From: Macrosoma leucophasiata
Lineage: Eukaryota; Arthropoda; Insecta; Lepidoptera; Hedylidae
Length of the DNA stretch: 64,000 nucleotides
Direction of reading: 5' to 3'
Assembly (NCBI GenBank): GCA_036365455.1
Contig: JAWQUS010000032.1
Coordinates: forward strand, 19,104,001 to 19,168,000
Shown: one piece after another, positions 1 through 10,610 of the stretch
How the letters are laid out: every line of letters starts with the position of its first letter
How positions within the stretch are numbered: position 1 is the stretch's first letter
Program-made: the position numbers and the translations under genes
Notes under the pieces: model-generated
What the model was told of the DNA's origin: nothing
The model's input: only the letters and a program-made list of their open reading frames with translations
The model's database searches: none

Positions 1-699
1 CATCTCGTTTGTTGTCGCATTGTCAGGACTTATCTGCCTGTCCACTTCTCACGAAGCAAGTCAGTATGTGGCCCCTACAGTTTCGTCCCATATCCAAATC
101 GCCCCACTTCCAGCTCATGTTCACATCAGCTTCTCATTACAAGGCTATTACAATATCAGCGACAAAGAACTTTAAACCTACCTACGCTTAAATCGCTCAA
201 TTGACGAAATCACACAATGCGAATCAATCAATATCGAGTCCCTAAAGATTTCATCACAGGTCGGCTAATTGCCAACATTGGAACCAATTTGTGTGGCGAT
301 CCCACTACCAACATTGGGGCCAACGTGGCAGTGCGATAGTAATTCATTAACTAAAATGAAGCTCTAAATATACATTTGTAGGTCACGGCGTACGCCTGTT
401 TATTTGTTCAGCGGTAGCAGCTGCCCGCTTTAACTATTGGTTACATTTTATAAAACTCACTTACAATCTATAACATACTTTTAAGTCGCTGTTAGCATCT
501 TTTTATTATTTTACTTACTTTTGCGAGCCCAGGTGAATTTAAAAGCTGCGTTCGCCATTTTTGGACAAATTTTCGTGGAAGGTGATATTTTAATTAATCT
601 AGATCCTATAATCACGAACTCAATCAAGAACTAATTGGTACATGAGAATTGATAGATCACAATATTGAGAATTGATAGATTAGACTCTGCACACGTCAT
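1..699. other. unassigned AT-rich DNA
   Basis: No gene is supported. The motif CCAACATTGG occurs twice (about 273 and 309) in a short GC-richer patch. It may be a decayed transposon remnant, but no terminal repeats or coding frame are visible. Confidence 0.4.
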
Positions 700-702
700 T
701 TG

Positions 703-905
703 AATTGTAGACGAGCTGACTTTTACAGGCTGGGATATCTCTACTTCTACCGCCTCTATAACGGTGAGTGCTCGGTTGAAATGTTTGTTCTGGTGTCACC
801 AAAGAGAGGGATTCAATTCGCTCCCTTAGAGTTAGTTACTGGGTTACAATATGAGGTTCCTCAAAACTTGCATCAAAACAGTCCTTAAGGGCTAGGCATC
901 GCGTC
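703..905 (+). pseudogene. LINE pol C-terminal fragment (RLYNGECS type)
   Basis: The plus strand encodes FYRLYNGECSVEMFVLV at about 745-800, the same block as IYRLYNGECSAELFDLV in the longer fragment at 44.1 kb. This motif lies downstream of the reverse transcriptase core in a lepidopteran LINE pol family, which I recognise by its shape only. The frame decays after about 800. It is a dead 5'-truncated scrap. Confidence 0.55.
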
Positions 906-1014
906 GCCGCGTCGGCCACTCCAAAAGAATAAAGCAAATTAATGTTCATAGATGACGTTACCCACTTTCCTGCAGACAAACAGACTGGCCTACTGGTTTG
1001 TTGAACAGTCATCA

Positions 1015-1150
1015 TCACTTCAATCGAAAGACGTCCACTGCTGAACAAAGCCTTCCACAAAGATACCCTCAACAGTGTGCGTCATTAGGGGAGAACATGC
1101 CATGATCGCCACGCTTGGCAGGCGGACTGGCGATCGCATTGTTGCAAAAG
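1015..1150. repeat. LINE-associated repeat fragment
   Basis: Contains GACGTCCACTGCTGAACAAAG, the reverse complement of a common LINE 3'-coding end. It is followed by CGCCACGCTTGGCAGGCGG, which recurs at 63.9 kb. The second motif forms a small natural hairpin (GATCGCC/GGCGATC). Confidence 0.5.
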
Positions 1151-1866
1151 TATGCTTCAGCATATCGATGCTATAAGCATACTTTTCGAAGATTTATCGA
1201 CTTCTTTCTAAAGAGTACCAAAAAGGTCGTTTACCCGCATAAATTTAATGTCGCTAGCACAGGCGAACCCACGCATTGAAAATGTCGTAGACATTTTTTT
1301 TCACTATTTTAGACATAAATATACTTAACGATAAATTATTAAAATTGAGAGGAGTCGTAAAGTGGTTCCTGAAATAAACAGTTGGCTCCGCGCCGAGCGC
1401 CGCCCGCAGACCTGGCCGCGTACCTGGTTTCCCTGCCAATCTCATTTTTTAGGACCAAACAAATTTTAATGGTAAAATTTGTTTTAATGCTTTCATAGCT
1501 TATCAGAATTGGAATTTTCGTACATCTAGTGACGTTATTAACTACAATGCTGTGTTGATGCGTGTTCGCATAAATAACTAATCAAAAAACCACAAACCAA
1601 GTGAGGTCAGGTCCACATTTGACGCACCTTTTGCTGGTGGTGGTTCTAGTATTGAGATCAGTGACGTGTATTTACACGTGAACCTGTGTGCGTAGCACGT
1701 ACAAAATACCAACCGTCGCCCATAAGAGGGGAGGAGGTTGGGTGATGCGGGGAAATAGGGCGGGATGTCGAAGTGTCCATTCTATACGTAGTATTATAAC
1801 ATATACGTAGTATTATTACATATTCTCTGCTATTGTGCAACGGTTAGCGGGCAATGTTTGGTCTAG

Positions 1867-2052
1867 TAATAACTTTCACAGAGACAAAACCACTTATGCA
1901 TCAGCTGGCAACGCATCTGCATTGTGACCTCTAGTTTTTTAGTAAATGGCTTAGGAATTGTACGCTGTTTTGCCACCACCGTAACATTAACTATTAGGTA
2001 TCTGTCTGCATCCTCGAGCTCTGTCACTGGAGCTCCACCGACCACCATCAGT
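1867..2052. repeat. R290 fragments, inverted arrangement
   Basis: 1867-1933 matches the plus-oriented middle of R290 (GGCAACGCATCTGCATT block). 2005-2052 matches its head on the minus strand (GTCACTGGAGCTCCACC). The two pieces face each other, so this copy was rearranged or two copies met. Confidence 0.55.
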
Positions 2053-2124
2053 AAACTATTGCAAAAAATGCAGACGCAGTTACGCATGTACTCACCCAAT
2101 TCATAGTATTTTATATACATGCAT

Positions 2125-2230
2125 GTATCTTCACGCCAAGTCCCGTACGGGGTAGGCAGAGAGTGTGGAGATCAGATCCAGATATCCCGGTCCTGACACA
2201 CCTTCCGTTCTTCTTCATCATTATCTTCAT
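2125..2230 (-). repeat. RTE-type LINE 3' end fragment
   Basis: Reverse complement of the coding end seen intact at 50.7-50.83 kb (CTCTCTGCCTACCCCGT followed by a CGTGAAGATAC-like end). It covers only the last ~100 bp of pol and the start of the tail. Confidence 0.7.
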
Positions 2231-2807
2231 ACATGCACGCCATACATTATATAAATAAGTTGCCGCATCAAGACTACGTGTGCAGAAATATGAATAATGT
2301 TTAGATTTCAGTGACTAGCAGTAGACATAGCATCGACCCATTTAAAAATGTTTCGCAAGTGTAAAACTTGCACAAAAATAGCTGCGACTGCATCATTGTG
2401 AAACGTTGTATTCAGCCAATAAGCGCTGACAACTTGCTTGGATTGTTGCTAGTGATGTGGCGGATCATTAAAAATTGATCAGAATACGTATATCAAGATC
2501 CGCGAATACGGATACGGATCTTAACTTTGTTTATCAGTCGGATTCTTATTATATCTATGTCACTTGTTAAATTCATAACTTAATAAGAATCTTTACCTAC
2601 TTATATTATAAATGAGAAAATGTGTTTTTCTGAAACCTCCAATTTTCAATTAAAAACGGATAATCTGATTTCAAACTTCATTGGCATGGGCTACTTTTTT
2701 ACAAATATCAATCCTTAAAAAGTTGAAATATGAATTTATTTTGTATTTATAATTTAATTTGTACTAATATTTATATTGTATAAATGTATATATTATTTGT
2801 AAAAATG
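2231..2807. other. AT-rich spacer
   Basis: Strongly AT-rich with no supported gene or repeat family. A short run of related GATACGGATC-like words is seen at about 2500-2520. Confidence 0.4.
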
Positions 2808-3317
2808 TAAAAAAGGCATGTTCCGATGGTTCGGGCATATAGAAAGAATTTCGAATGAGCGAATGACTAAACAGATATACAATGCGAATGTGGATGGTTG
2901 CAGAGGCCCAAGAAGACCAAGACTGACCTACCATAAAATAAAAATAAAATACGCTTACACTCACAGCCCCACAGTAGGTATAAACCTGTGTCGTGGGTGC
3001 CGTTGTACACTTACAACACATACACAAACACCCAGACCCGAAACAAATATCTGTAGGCCATACAAATATTTGTCCCGGTGCGGGGATCGAACCCGCGACC
3101 CTTCGGATCGAACGGTTATCTCACACCGCTGGACTAACCGGGCCGTCACCATGACCAAATAGGTCGAGTTCTGTCTGATGGTGGGGTCAAAAGTCTTAGG
3201 AATCGGCGTGCATGTATGAAGAGAATGATGAAGGTAGACGAGGCACGAGAGGAATGTCAGGACCGGGATATCTGGCGATCTTCACTCTCTGCCTACCCCG
3301 TTAGGGACCTGGCATGA
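2808..3317 (+). pseudogene. RTE-type pol C-terminus, split by a SINE
   Basis: Frame 2808-2934 encodes GMFRWFGHIERISNERMTKQ and onward. After the SINE, 3148-3317 encodes HDQIGRVLSDGGVKSLRNRR through SAYPVRDLA and a TGA at 3315. The same protein is uninterrupted at 50.55-50.83 kb. The region is the tail of pol after the reverse transcriptase core, so no enzyme is encoded. 5'-truncation is the usual result of incomplete target-primed reverse transcription. Confidence 0.8.
2935..3147 (-). mobile_element. tRNA-derived SINE (family A) inside RTE
   Basis: On the minus strand a tRNA-like head (GTTAGTCCAGCGGTG as A box, GGGTTCGATCCCCGC as B box) is followed by a conserved body (TTTCGGGTCTGGGTGTTTG) and an A-rich AAAATAAAAATAAAAT-like end. 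The host RTE reading is duplicated as ACCAT on both sides (2930-2934, 3148-3152), a short target-site duplication. Sister copies lie at 42.7 and 63.1 kb. Confidence 0.85.
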
Positions 3318-3518
3318 AGATACATTATATTTTATATGTAGGGGCTTGATAAGAAATAAACAAAAAATATTTGAACTTTTTTGAAGCGACCATGTTTTAT
3401 AGTTTGTGATGGTGATATTCAGTTATTACTTATTATTCTTTATTTTTAGTTATAACTTAAAATTCGTTAGTTTTCTTAACTAGCAACGTCAGAAGTATTA
3501 AGGTTTTATTAAAGTTTC

Positions 3519-3805
3519 ACTGGTGGTAGAGCTCCAGTGACGGAGCTCGCGGGCGTAGGCACCTCCGCATTACCTAATATACTTGCCGCTAAATGGTAGT
3601 GTTCAGTACGATCGTGTTCCGGTTAGGTGGTAATGTACGGCCCTGTAACTTCCGCCACAGAGGCATAACACCTTAGGCCTCAGGAGTGGTAACGCATCTG
3701 CATTTTGACTTTGGTCTTTATGTGGGTGTCTATAGGCTGCAGTCATCACTTAATATCAATGTGAACTGCATGCTTGTTTGCCATTTCCAATACATAAAAA
3801 AAAAA
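3519..3805 (+). mobile_element. R290 element, full length
   Basis: One of the best copies of the ~290-bp family: it starts ACTGGTGGTAGAGCTCCAG and ends ...TACATAAAAAAAAA. The constant 5' end and A-rich 3' end suggest a SINE-like retroelement. The head TGGTAGAGC resembles the D-arm of a tRNA (as in CAGTGGTAGAGC), but no convincing B box was found, so the origin is uncertain. Confidence 0.7.
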
Positions 3806-4464
3806 CTCCACACCGGGTCTTCGCACCTAAATTTCGACGGATCCCCCCCCCTGGTGAATCACAGTTGTTATTCCTTTACCCCTTACCTCTCTTACCTATC
3901 CACCTGGCGCCATAAATCTCTTCCTTTTTTGAAGATATTGATTGCTCAGTATTTCACGCAAAACTAAAAGGTTTTTTTTGTAATCTTATCTTCCCATTAT
4001 GATAACGTCGAATGTGTATTATTACTAAAATAAAATTAATTGATATTCAGCTAGCTTTCACTTAGTTAATGGTTTATGAGAGTTCCGTTCATCAGACGCA
4101 TGAGTGATCTTATAAGGCTTCCGGTTTTCAGCTGCGGGACCCTATAACCAATACTTAACCTATGTTTCACAGAACGTGAGAACATGACGTCCTACTGCAA
4201 TTCAATAAGGGCACTGAAAAAGTAAGTTATATTTTTGATGCCAATATGTGCTATATTGACATCTCCGTGCACATTGCCAAACTCTGAGGGTGGGCAACTT
4301 CCACAAAATGTAGAAATCCACTTACAATAAACATACACTCTTATCTCTTTTAGCCTCCGACACAGAGATGAACTCAAAGAAGCAATAGTGGCCTCCTACC
4401 TCTAAACAAATGAGGCAGTTATATCGTTCCAAAACTACCCAAGTATAAAGTTCCAAAAATATAT

Positions 4465-5137
4465 CTAAACTAATATTATAAACTGTCTCAGTAGCGTAGT
4501 GGTAGCAGGCCACTGCTATTACGCTGGAGGTCCTGGGTTCGATTCCCGGGTCGGGGACTATCAGAGATAACGGTTTAAAATCCTTTATCTCTGCTTCTGT
4601 TGGGATTTTTCCATTTTCTGGAAGTTTCCCAGTACCCCGGAGTTTGGTAATGTGCCCGGAGATGGCAACAGGTTCGCCACTTGTTACATGGGCCAAAACG
4701 TAACCGGCGAGTCGTGGGTGTTTGCATGTATGATTGAACGCATGCATTTACCTCTGCCTACCCCTTCGGGGATTACAGGCGTGAAGTTACGTTAATATTA
4801 TAAAGAGGTAATATTTTTTTGTTTGTTTGTTTGTGTTGAATAGGCTCAATAACTACTGGACCGATTTTTAAAATTCTTTCACTATTCGAATGCTGCATTA
4901 TCCACGGGTAACTAGGGCTATATTTTATTTTGGAAAAAATAGGGTTCCGTAAGATATTTGGGTTTTTCAGACACAAGGTTTAAAAAATCAACCAGAAAAG
5001 TTATTTATTTTGCCTACGCTGCCTAAACTATAAAAGATATCGAGGAAGGCTTTAGGCTATACCTATAATCATCACGCTAAGACGAATAGGAGAGGGTAGG
5101 TAACATTGCACCCGCGTGAAGCAGGGGCGGGCCGCTA
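4465..5137 (+). mobile_element. Helitron-type element interrupted by a SINE
   Basis: The 5' end CTAATATTATAAA and the 3' end GGGGCGGGCCGCTAG fit the small non-autonomous Helitrons common in Lepidoptera. The internal ACTACTGGACCGATTTTTA block is the usual 'accgatttt' region. A SINE occupies 4483-4792. It encodes no protein. Confidence 0.65.
4483..4792 (+). mobile_element. tRNA-derived SINE (family B) with 12-bp TSD
   Basis: The head contains TAGCGTAGTGGTAGCAGG (A box) and GGGTTCGATTCCCGG (B box). The body carries GGAAGTTTCCCAGTACC and the tail CTACCCCTTCGGGGATTACA. Flanking copies of TAATATTATAAA (4471-4482 and 4793-4804) are a target-site duplication inside the Helitron 5' end. Other copies are at 5.5, 53.2 and 53.6 kb. 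Confidence 0.88.
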
Positions 5138-5391
5138 GCATTTTATAAAAATATTTTGAAACTAGGTCAACCCAAATGAGTTCCCACAGGTTTTCCGACA
5201 CGACACACAAACAGATTACCGCAATAAATCTAAAGATAAAGCATTTGAGAGCGGTTTAAGAGATTTACGGAAGCCGCGCGATCAGCTCGGATTTGGGCTA
5301 AGTACATAATCCACTTTTGTTATCGCTTTAGTAAACTTACGAGGTGTTGGCAAGACAGTGCAATTTAGTAATCATACTAATGTTGAAAATA

Positions 5392-5870
5392 AGCCTGGGT
5401 TGCACCACGACCTTTGTTAAAGTTAAATTTATTGTAACATTTCACATCCTTTTTTAACTTAAAGAAATCTGTTAAAGTTAGAGCGTGATGTGAAATGTTA
5501 CGTAAAAAACGTAACTTCACGCCTGTAATCCCCGAAGGGGTAGGCAGAGGTAAATGCATGCATTCAAGCATACATGCAAACACGTTACGTTTTGGCCCAT
5601 GTAACAGGTGGCGAGCCTGTTGACATCTCCGGGCACATTACCAAACTTCCAGGTACTGGGAAATTTCCAGAAAATGGAAAAATCCCAATAGAACCAGAGA
5701 TAAAGGACTTTACACCATTATCTCTGATAACCCACGACCCGGGAATCGAACCCAGGACCTCAGCGTAGTAGTAGTGGCCTGCTACCACTAGGCTACCGAG
5801 GCAGTTAATATAATAAGTAATAACTTTAACTTTAACCAATACCAGCCAATACCTTGGTGCAATCCAGGCT
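5392..5870. mobile_element. MITE with 16-bp TIRs, split by a SINE
   Basis: The left end AGCCTGGGTTGCACCA and the reverse complement of the right end (AGCCTGGATTGCACCA) form terminal inverted repeats. Subterminal GTTAAAGTTAAA-like stretches are also mirrored. Without the SINE the element is about 184 bp. An internal 15-bp inverted pair GTAACATTTCACATC/GATGTGAAATGTTAC sits at about 5433 and 5488. The superfamily is unclear. Confidence 0.65.
5510..5804 (-). mobile_element. tRNA-derived SINE (family B)
   Basis: Minus-strand copy of the 4.5-kb SINE: the head (CTGCCTCGGTAGCCTAGTGG, reverse strand) ends at 5804 and the tail reaches 5510. It lies within the MITE at 5392-5870. A clean target-site duplication was not found. 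Confidence 0.85.
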
Positions 5871-6349
5871 AGATGTTTACGTACCTATGGCCCACTCAAC
5901 GCTCGCGAGGCGCCTCCTAGAGGTTCTCCGCACGAGTCTTGGCGAGTGGAGGCTAGCCATCCACACACTCGATTCATTCAGTTGCCCGCTCGTTGATTTA
6001 CTTTCCTCACCCATTCGCGTCATTTGACGCGCGTCCAAAAACCGACACAAAGCGAAGAGAGGGCGAGACGAGGGAAGATGAGGGGACGCGAGCGCACCGT
6101 CCAGACTCTAGAACTCGCGTTCCCTCTTGTAGCCTCGTGGGGAGTCTGGATGGGGCAATAGATTTGAAAATAGGTACATTTTTTTTTGGCATCAGTCAAC
6201 CGAATAATGGGTGTCAAGCCATTCCAATATGGGTAATTAATGTATTAAATAATGTCTTTTGTCTAGCATTAGACCTCTGAAGTGATGTGACGTAATGATT
6301 TAATTTTATGCATACGAGAATATACTGGTAGCGTTCAATAGTCTTAGAA
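5871..6349. other. GC-richer unassigned DNA
   Basis: 5890-6150 is rich in CpG with GCGAG/CTCGC words. The open frames here overlap on both strands and look like composition artefacts. It could be an old repeat or a regulatory region. No splice or start signal convinced me. Confidence 0.3.
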
Positions 6350-6351
6350 AT

Positions 6352-6500
6352 CGAGTGATGGAGCTTGGGGGCGTAGTCACCACCGCATTACTTGCTGTTC
6401 AGTACTTATAACTATCCTGTTCCGGTCAGATGGTAAATACCTCAGGCAGCCTCAGCAGTGACCATCTACACTGAAATCTCTATTTTATGGATTGTAGGCA
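6352..6500 (+). repeat. R290 fragment, diverged
   Basis: Keeps GTGATGGAGCTTGGGGGCGTAG, CACCACCGCATTAC and CTGTTCCGGTCAGATGG in family order, but lacks the 3' third. Confidence 0.6.
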
Positions 6501-7264
6501 CCATTTTCCTTAAGTGCCTATACACATAATATGTCATACTTGCATGATATAAAAAAATCTGTGCTATAGTCCATGGGCATGGGAAAGATTTTCTTATAGG
6601 GATTACCCTTCATGAAAATATTTCCTATTTAATAGATGAGGCCTTGTGTAGTGGACGCTACACTACTCGCTCAACCATCAACTAAGTGAAAACGATCAAT
6701 TCAGTTCGTCTAACGTTTTATGTTTACAATAAAACTCTTTTGTTGTGGAACAAATAATCAACCAGACACGACTACGTATGGAATCGTCGTGGGGGCGTCG
6801 CTCGGAGCGTGCGCCGCAATTAGGCGCGGAACTAGGACACATATCTCTCCCTCTTTCCCTCCTCCCCCTGTGTGTCCTTCCCTCCCTCTGCCCCCCGCCC
6901 CCGCGGGCGCCCGCGTCCGGTATGCTTGTTCCGCTCCATCTACTGCGTCGGCGCAAGCGACAAGATTTATGTTTCCGTGTGGCCATTTCTATAAAAATGG
7001 CTTATGCGTAAATGTTGTATTTTGCTGTGGATATATGAACGTCTTTAGGCAAAATAAATGGCATGTCACTCATTAATCACGTTCGTACAGATGACTTTGT
7101 GAACGACAATGTCATGACTGGTTATGATAAAGTGGGTTCTGATTATTTACATGTGTAACAAAGAATGTCAAAAGAGTAACTAACTAGAATACGAGAAATG
7201 GGTATTGGGTATAGTGCAAGTCTCTTCTGTCTGGAAATGTATAAGACGAGGTTACGAGTCGTCA
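6501..7264. other. unassigned DNA with a pyrimidine-rich tract
   Basis: 6842-6904 is an almost pure C/T strand followed by a C/G-rich stretch. The two overlapping plus-strand frames through it have low-complexity Pro/Ser/Arg translations and are not credible genes. Confidence 0.35.
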
Positions 7265-7267
7265 ATA

Positions 7268-7420
7268 GATAAAAGAGAGAAGAGAGATGAGAGCAGCCCA
7301 GCATCGTTCGTTGTGGCAATCTTTGGAGGAAGTTTTGAAAAGTCAAATAACAATTTAGCAAAATTACAATAGAATCAGAATCAGAAACTCATTTATTCAT
7401 TTAGTGTGACAGGCACCTCT
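7268..7420. repeat. two LINE tail fragments
   Basis: 7280-7330 (plus) carries GTTCGTTGTGGCAATCTTTGG, the LINE 3'-coding end also found at 31.53 kb. 7372-7420 carries AGAATCAGAATCAGAAACTC followed by ATTTATTC, a minus-oriented LINE tail of hexamer repeats also seen at 13.61 kb. Confidence 0.5.
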
Positions 7421-8224
7421 AATGACACGTCAATAACAAACAAAATAAATTAAATTTAAAATAGACGAAAAGAAAAATTAAATTGAATAGTGCTGAATAT
7501 CACCATTTAGTGGTGGAAGGATTAGGCAATTTAATCATAAACCAAAACTATAATAGACATATTATTACCTACCTTACCTAGTAGATATAGGTACCACACC
7601 GCCATGTAATTTGTATCATGTTATCGAATTATAACTATCTTTTAACGTTCCTACGGCTTTGATAATAATTTAATCTCGGTTTAAACACCGTCATCACTTC
7701 AAAGATATGGTAAGTAATGTAGTGGTGAGTAGTTGAAGCTATGTTAGTGAGCCTATTGATTTTACGAAAATTGTGAAACTCGGAATCTTTTCCAATGGTT
7801 TTCCATTAAGTTTCACATGGTTACCAGTATCTGTTATTTCAGAAGTTTGAGGTCCTATCAACAAACCAGGTAGTGGTGGTTTTCTACTGCCAGATCTGGG
7901 GATATGAATCCCCCAACGTTTTGGCCTCAAGTATTAAATTAAATTCAGTTCCTGCATCGTGTATCTGTTCGAAGCCTAAGAGGGGATGAACGGGTTATGG
8001 AGTTGAGCTAAGAATAGAGTGGAGGCGAGCAATGTGTTCCTCATGCAATAAACGTGTTTTATGGCGTCTGCAACATGCCCTTTAGAAATATAACTTACAA
8101 AATTATATCTGCTATTATAAAATTATCTCTGCCATGTTTTATGGCATTAGTGTGGTAAACAAGATTATAGTTTCCATTTTTGGTAAGCTTAGAGTGTTTT
8201 TTGAGTACCTTAAGTATGAAGGTG
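7421..8224. other. AT-rich spacer
   Basis: No gene or recognisable repeat. The minus-strand frame at 7739-7930 has no family features. Confidence 0.35.
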
Positions 8225-8330
8225 GTCAAGAGGCATGTAGTTCACATGGATGGTATGTGAATACTGCAGCCTATAAACACCTACACACTTGTCAACAAAC
8301 TTGTCAATGGAGATAAAACATGTATCGGCT
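8225..8330 (-). repeat. R290 3' fragment, diverged
   Basis: GCATGTAGTTCACATGGATGG followed by ACTGCAGCCTATAAACACC matches the reverse complement of the R290 3' third. Confidence 0.55.
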
Positions 8331-8439
8331 TATTATGAAGCCTGCGACCGGCAAAATAAAATAAATAATAAAAATTACATACACTAAGTTACATTAAAAC
8401 ACTGAATTATTTATGTAATGTAACTACAATTTAAGTATC

Positions 8440-8585
8440 ATAATGAATGAAAAGACGTCCACTGCTGGAAGAACACCTCCCCTGAATATGCTGACAACGA
8501 CCGGTCCTGGATGGATGGCCCTCATCCAGCGATTGCTTGCAAACTTCTCCACGTCATCGGTCCACTTCATAGAGATGTCTCATGT
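8440..8585 (-). pseudogene. LINE pol C-terminal fragment
   Basis: The minus strand translates as MKWTDDVEKFASNRWMRAI and ends near AVDVFSF. The W-T-D-D...N-R-W-M-R-A block is the C-terminal signature of a common lepidopteran LINE pol, related to the fragment at 31.3 kb. It is short and has no catalytic motifs. Confidence 0.6.
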
Positions 8586-8934
8586 TTCGTCTTCTGGTAC
8601 GCAATCGCCACTTGTTTCACTCTCATTATATTCAAAACTGACATGCATGTGGTATTTTATCAGATGGAATATTAGCGTCTTGTGCTGTATGTTGTTGTAA
8701 AGACAAGTTTATTTATACACGTGTTTGGTGGAATCACTAACCTTCATCAAATATTAACATGTTCAATGTAACTGAGATAAAAGTTGAAAAAGAAAAACAG
8801 TTGTTTTTATGAAACACGCATGACGCTAATGTATTCTGTTTTCAACCTATTTTAGATTTACGTTACTGTCCAATTTTTTTATCTATGTTAACACCGACAG
8901 GGTATTAATGTATAACTTTGTATTAAAAAAAAAT

Positions 8935-9225
8935 CAAACAAATGGTTGTCTTCTGCACTGTTGTGTTCCAGTTAGATGGTGATGACAGCACTATAATTAC
9001 TATCAGAGAGGCAAACAAACTTGGAGTGGCAACGTATCTGCACTGAGACTTCTGCTTCTAGTTCTTCCATCCATTTGAGACACTTACATTATAGTTATTA
9101 ATTTCCGACATAGCATATGTGTTTCTTGGTATCCTTAATGATAAGTAAACATTTTGACTTTGACTACCATGTTTCCATCCATCTGGATTGCATGCTTGTT
9201 TGCCGCGTTTACAACATAAAAAAGT
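8935..9225 (+). repeat. R290 copy, diverged and gapped
   Basis: 8960-9040 keeps GTGTTCCAGTTAGATGGTGATG and GGAGTGGCAACGTATCTGC. 9130-9225 keeps GCATGCTTGTTTGCCG and the ACATAAAAAA end. A stretch between them is not family-like. Confidence 0.55.
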
Positions 9226-9570
9226 CGAACCATCTTGTTAAATTTTATCGACAACCACAAGGGAAAATTCCCTTAAATCAAATAGGGAATTCTCTTTATT
9301 TGATTGTTATTTGTACAACCCTTTTTAATTCATTTGGTGCAAATGCAATATCGTATTTGAACTTAACAGCCATTCGTAAATGGAATAATAATAAACATAA
9401 TCGGGGGAAGTTCAAGTGGCAGACCTGTTCTGGTTCAATGCTCCCCTGTTCCGTCGAGTTCCGTGGTTATAAATAGTACCAAAGACAATATAAGAACTAA
9501 ACCGATAAAAGACCCGGCAGCCGAATAAGCGCTCCTTTGGACCAGACTCAGTGGCCATATTAATACGTTT

Positions 9571-9780
9571 GCCTAACTAGCATAGTTGGTAATAGATGGC
9601 GCTACTGCTACCATAAAGCAATGCAATAGATGTGAAGGAAAGATTTGACAAATCGGGCAGGGCTTCAGTAGCTCAACTGGAAGAGCGGCTGGACTAGATT
9701 CCCAGTAGGTCGCGAGTTCGAGTCTCGCCTGAAGTCAAATTTTTCTTTCCATTTTTCTTTAAAATAAAACAAATTAATAC
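9571..9780 (+). mobile_element. tRNA-headed element, single arm of a foldback family
   Basis: 9662-9735 folds as a near-complete tRNA cloverleaf: a 7-bp acceptor stem (with one G-U), D-stem GCTC/GAGC, T-arm GCGAG-TTCGAGT-CTCGC, and an anticodon loop of 9 instead of 7 bases, which argues against a working tRNA gene. Upstream sits GGCGCTACTGCTACCATAAAG, the central spacer of the foldback at 52.0 kb, in opposite orientation. Downstream is TTTTTCTTTCCATTTTTC as in the other copies. Confidence 0.7.
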
Positions 9781-10280
9781 GATTATTAGAGGCCTTACGT
9801 CTAATTTGATAAAACAATGTAATGTGCTTTGATCAGAGTCGACAAAACATTTGAACTGGAATTTCTTTTTTCCAATTTAAATAATTATGTATTTAGAAAT
9901 TTTCACTTTTGTATTAAGGATATGAAAAATCTCTTAGTATTTTAAGTTTTAGTAGGCTATGTTCTGGTCTTAATTTTGATTGTATTTATAATGTTCTTTC
10001 AGGTATATGAATTATTTTTATAAACGGTTCAGATTTTCATACAATCACAATTACATCCACTATTTGAGCCCCTTATGGTGGATATTTCATAAAAGAAGGG
10101 TAACATTATCGAATCCGTCGAATGCCAATAAGATCATCGGTGGTTACCGGTTAAAGAAAAAGATCGCGGAATCCGTTAGTGTGATTGCTTTTTATTTATA
10201 GGAGTTGATCTTGTTAAAAATAAACTAACACCTCCATATAATTATTCGTTACAAAACTTACTTATGCCAAATTATTTATT
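9781..10280. other. AT-rich spacer with one exon-like frame
   Basis: A splice-acceptor-like TTCTTTCAG ends near 10001 and is followed by an open plus-strand frame to 10201. It is AT-rich and not recognised (see findings). The rest is featureless. Confidence 0.3.
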
Positions 10281-10610
10281 ATTGGTGGTAGAGTTCTTGT
10301 GTGTGTAGGCAGCACCGCACTATCTAATCTATTTGCCGCCAAATGGTGGTGTCCAGCACTATCGTGTTCCGGGTAGATGATAATGTGTGGCCTCGTTATT
10401 TCTGCCACATATGCAAAACATATACCTAAAATTCCGAGTCAAAAGTTTATTTATCATTTGGGATTACACGAATCCCTTAGGGAGCGGTACCATGTCCACG
10501 GCCACGCATCTGCATTTTGACCTCTGGGTTTCGTGGTTTTTAGGTGTATATGGGCTGTAGTATTCACTTACCATCCTGTGAATTGCGTGTCTGTTGATAC
10601 CACCGTCGTA
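10281..10610 (+). repeat. R290 copy with an internal insertion
   Basis: Head ATTGGTGGTAGAG, middle CAGCACTATCGTGTTCCGG and 3' block CACGCATCTGCATTTTGACC are present. About 70 extra bases lie near 10425-10490. Confidence 0.65.

Noticed and set aside
1..350. LTR-retrotransposon or endogenous virus remnant
   Set aside because: No LTR pair, primer-binding site, gag/pol frame or envelope-like frame could be shown.
4322..4747. 141-codon minus-strand frame
   Set aside because: Runs antisense through the family B SINE; similar shadows occur over other SINE copies.
5890..6170. CpG-rich block as a promoter
   Set aside because: No initiator, start codon context or donor stood out, and parts resemble a dispersed repeat.
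6696..7076. Overlapping frames of 88-118 codons
   Set aside because: Low-complexity translation of a pyrimidine-rich tract, open on both strands, no domain or splice evidence.
9662..9735. Functional tRNA gene
   Set aside because: Enlarged anticodon loop and multiple copies with identical repeat flanks indicate a SINE head.
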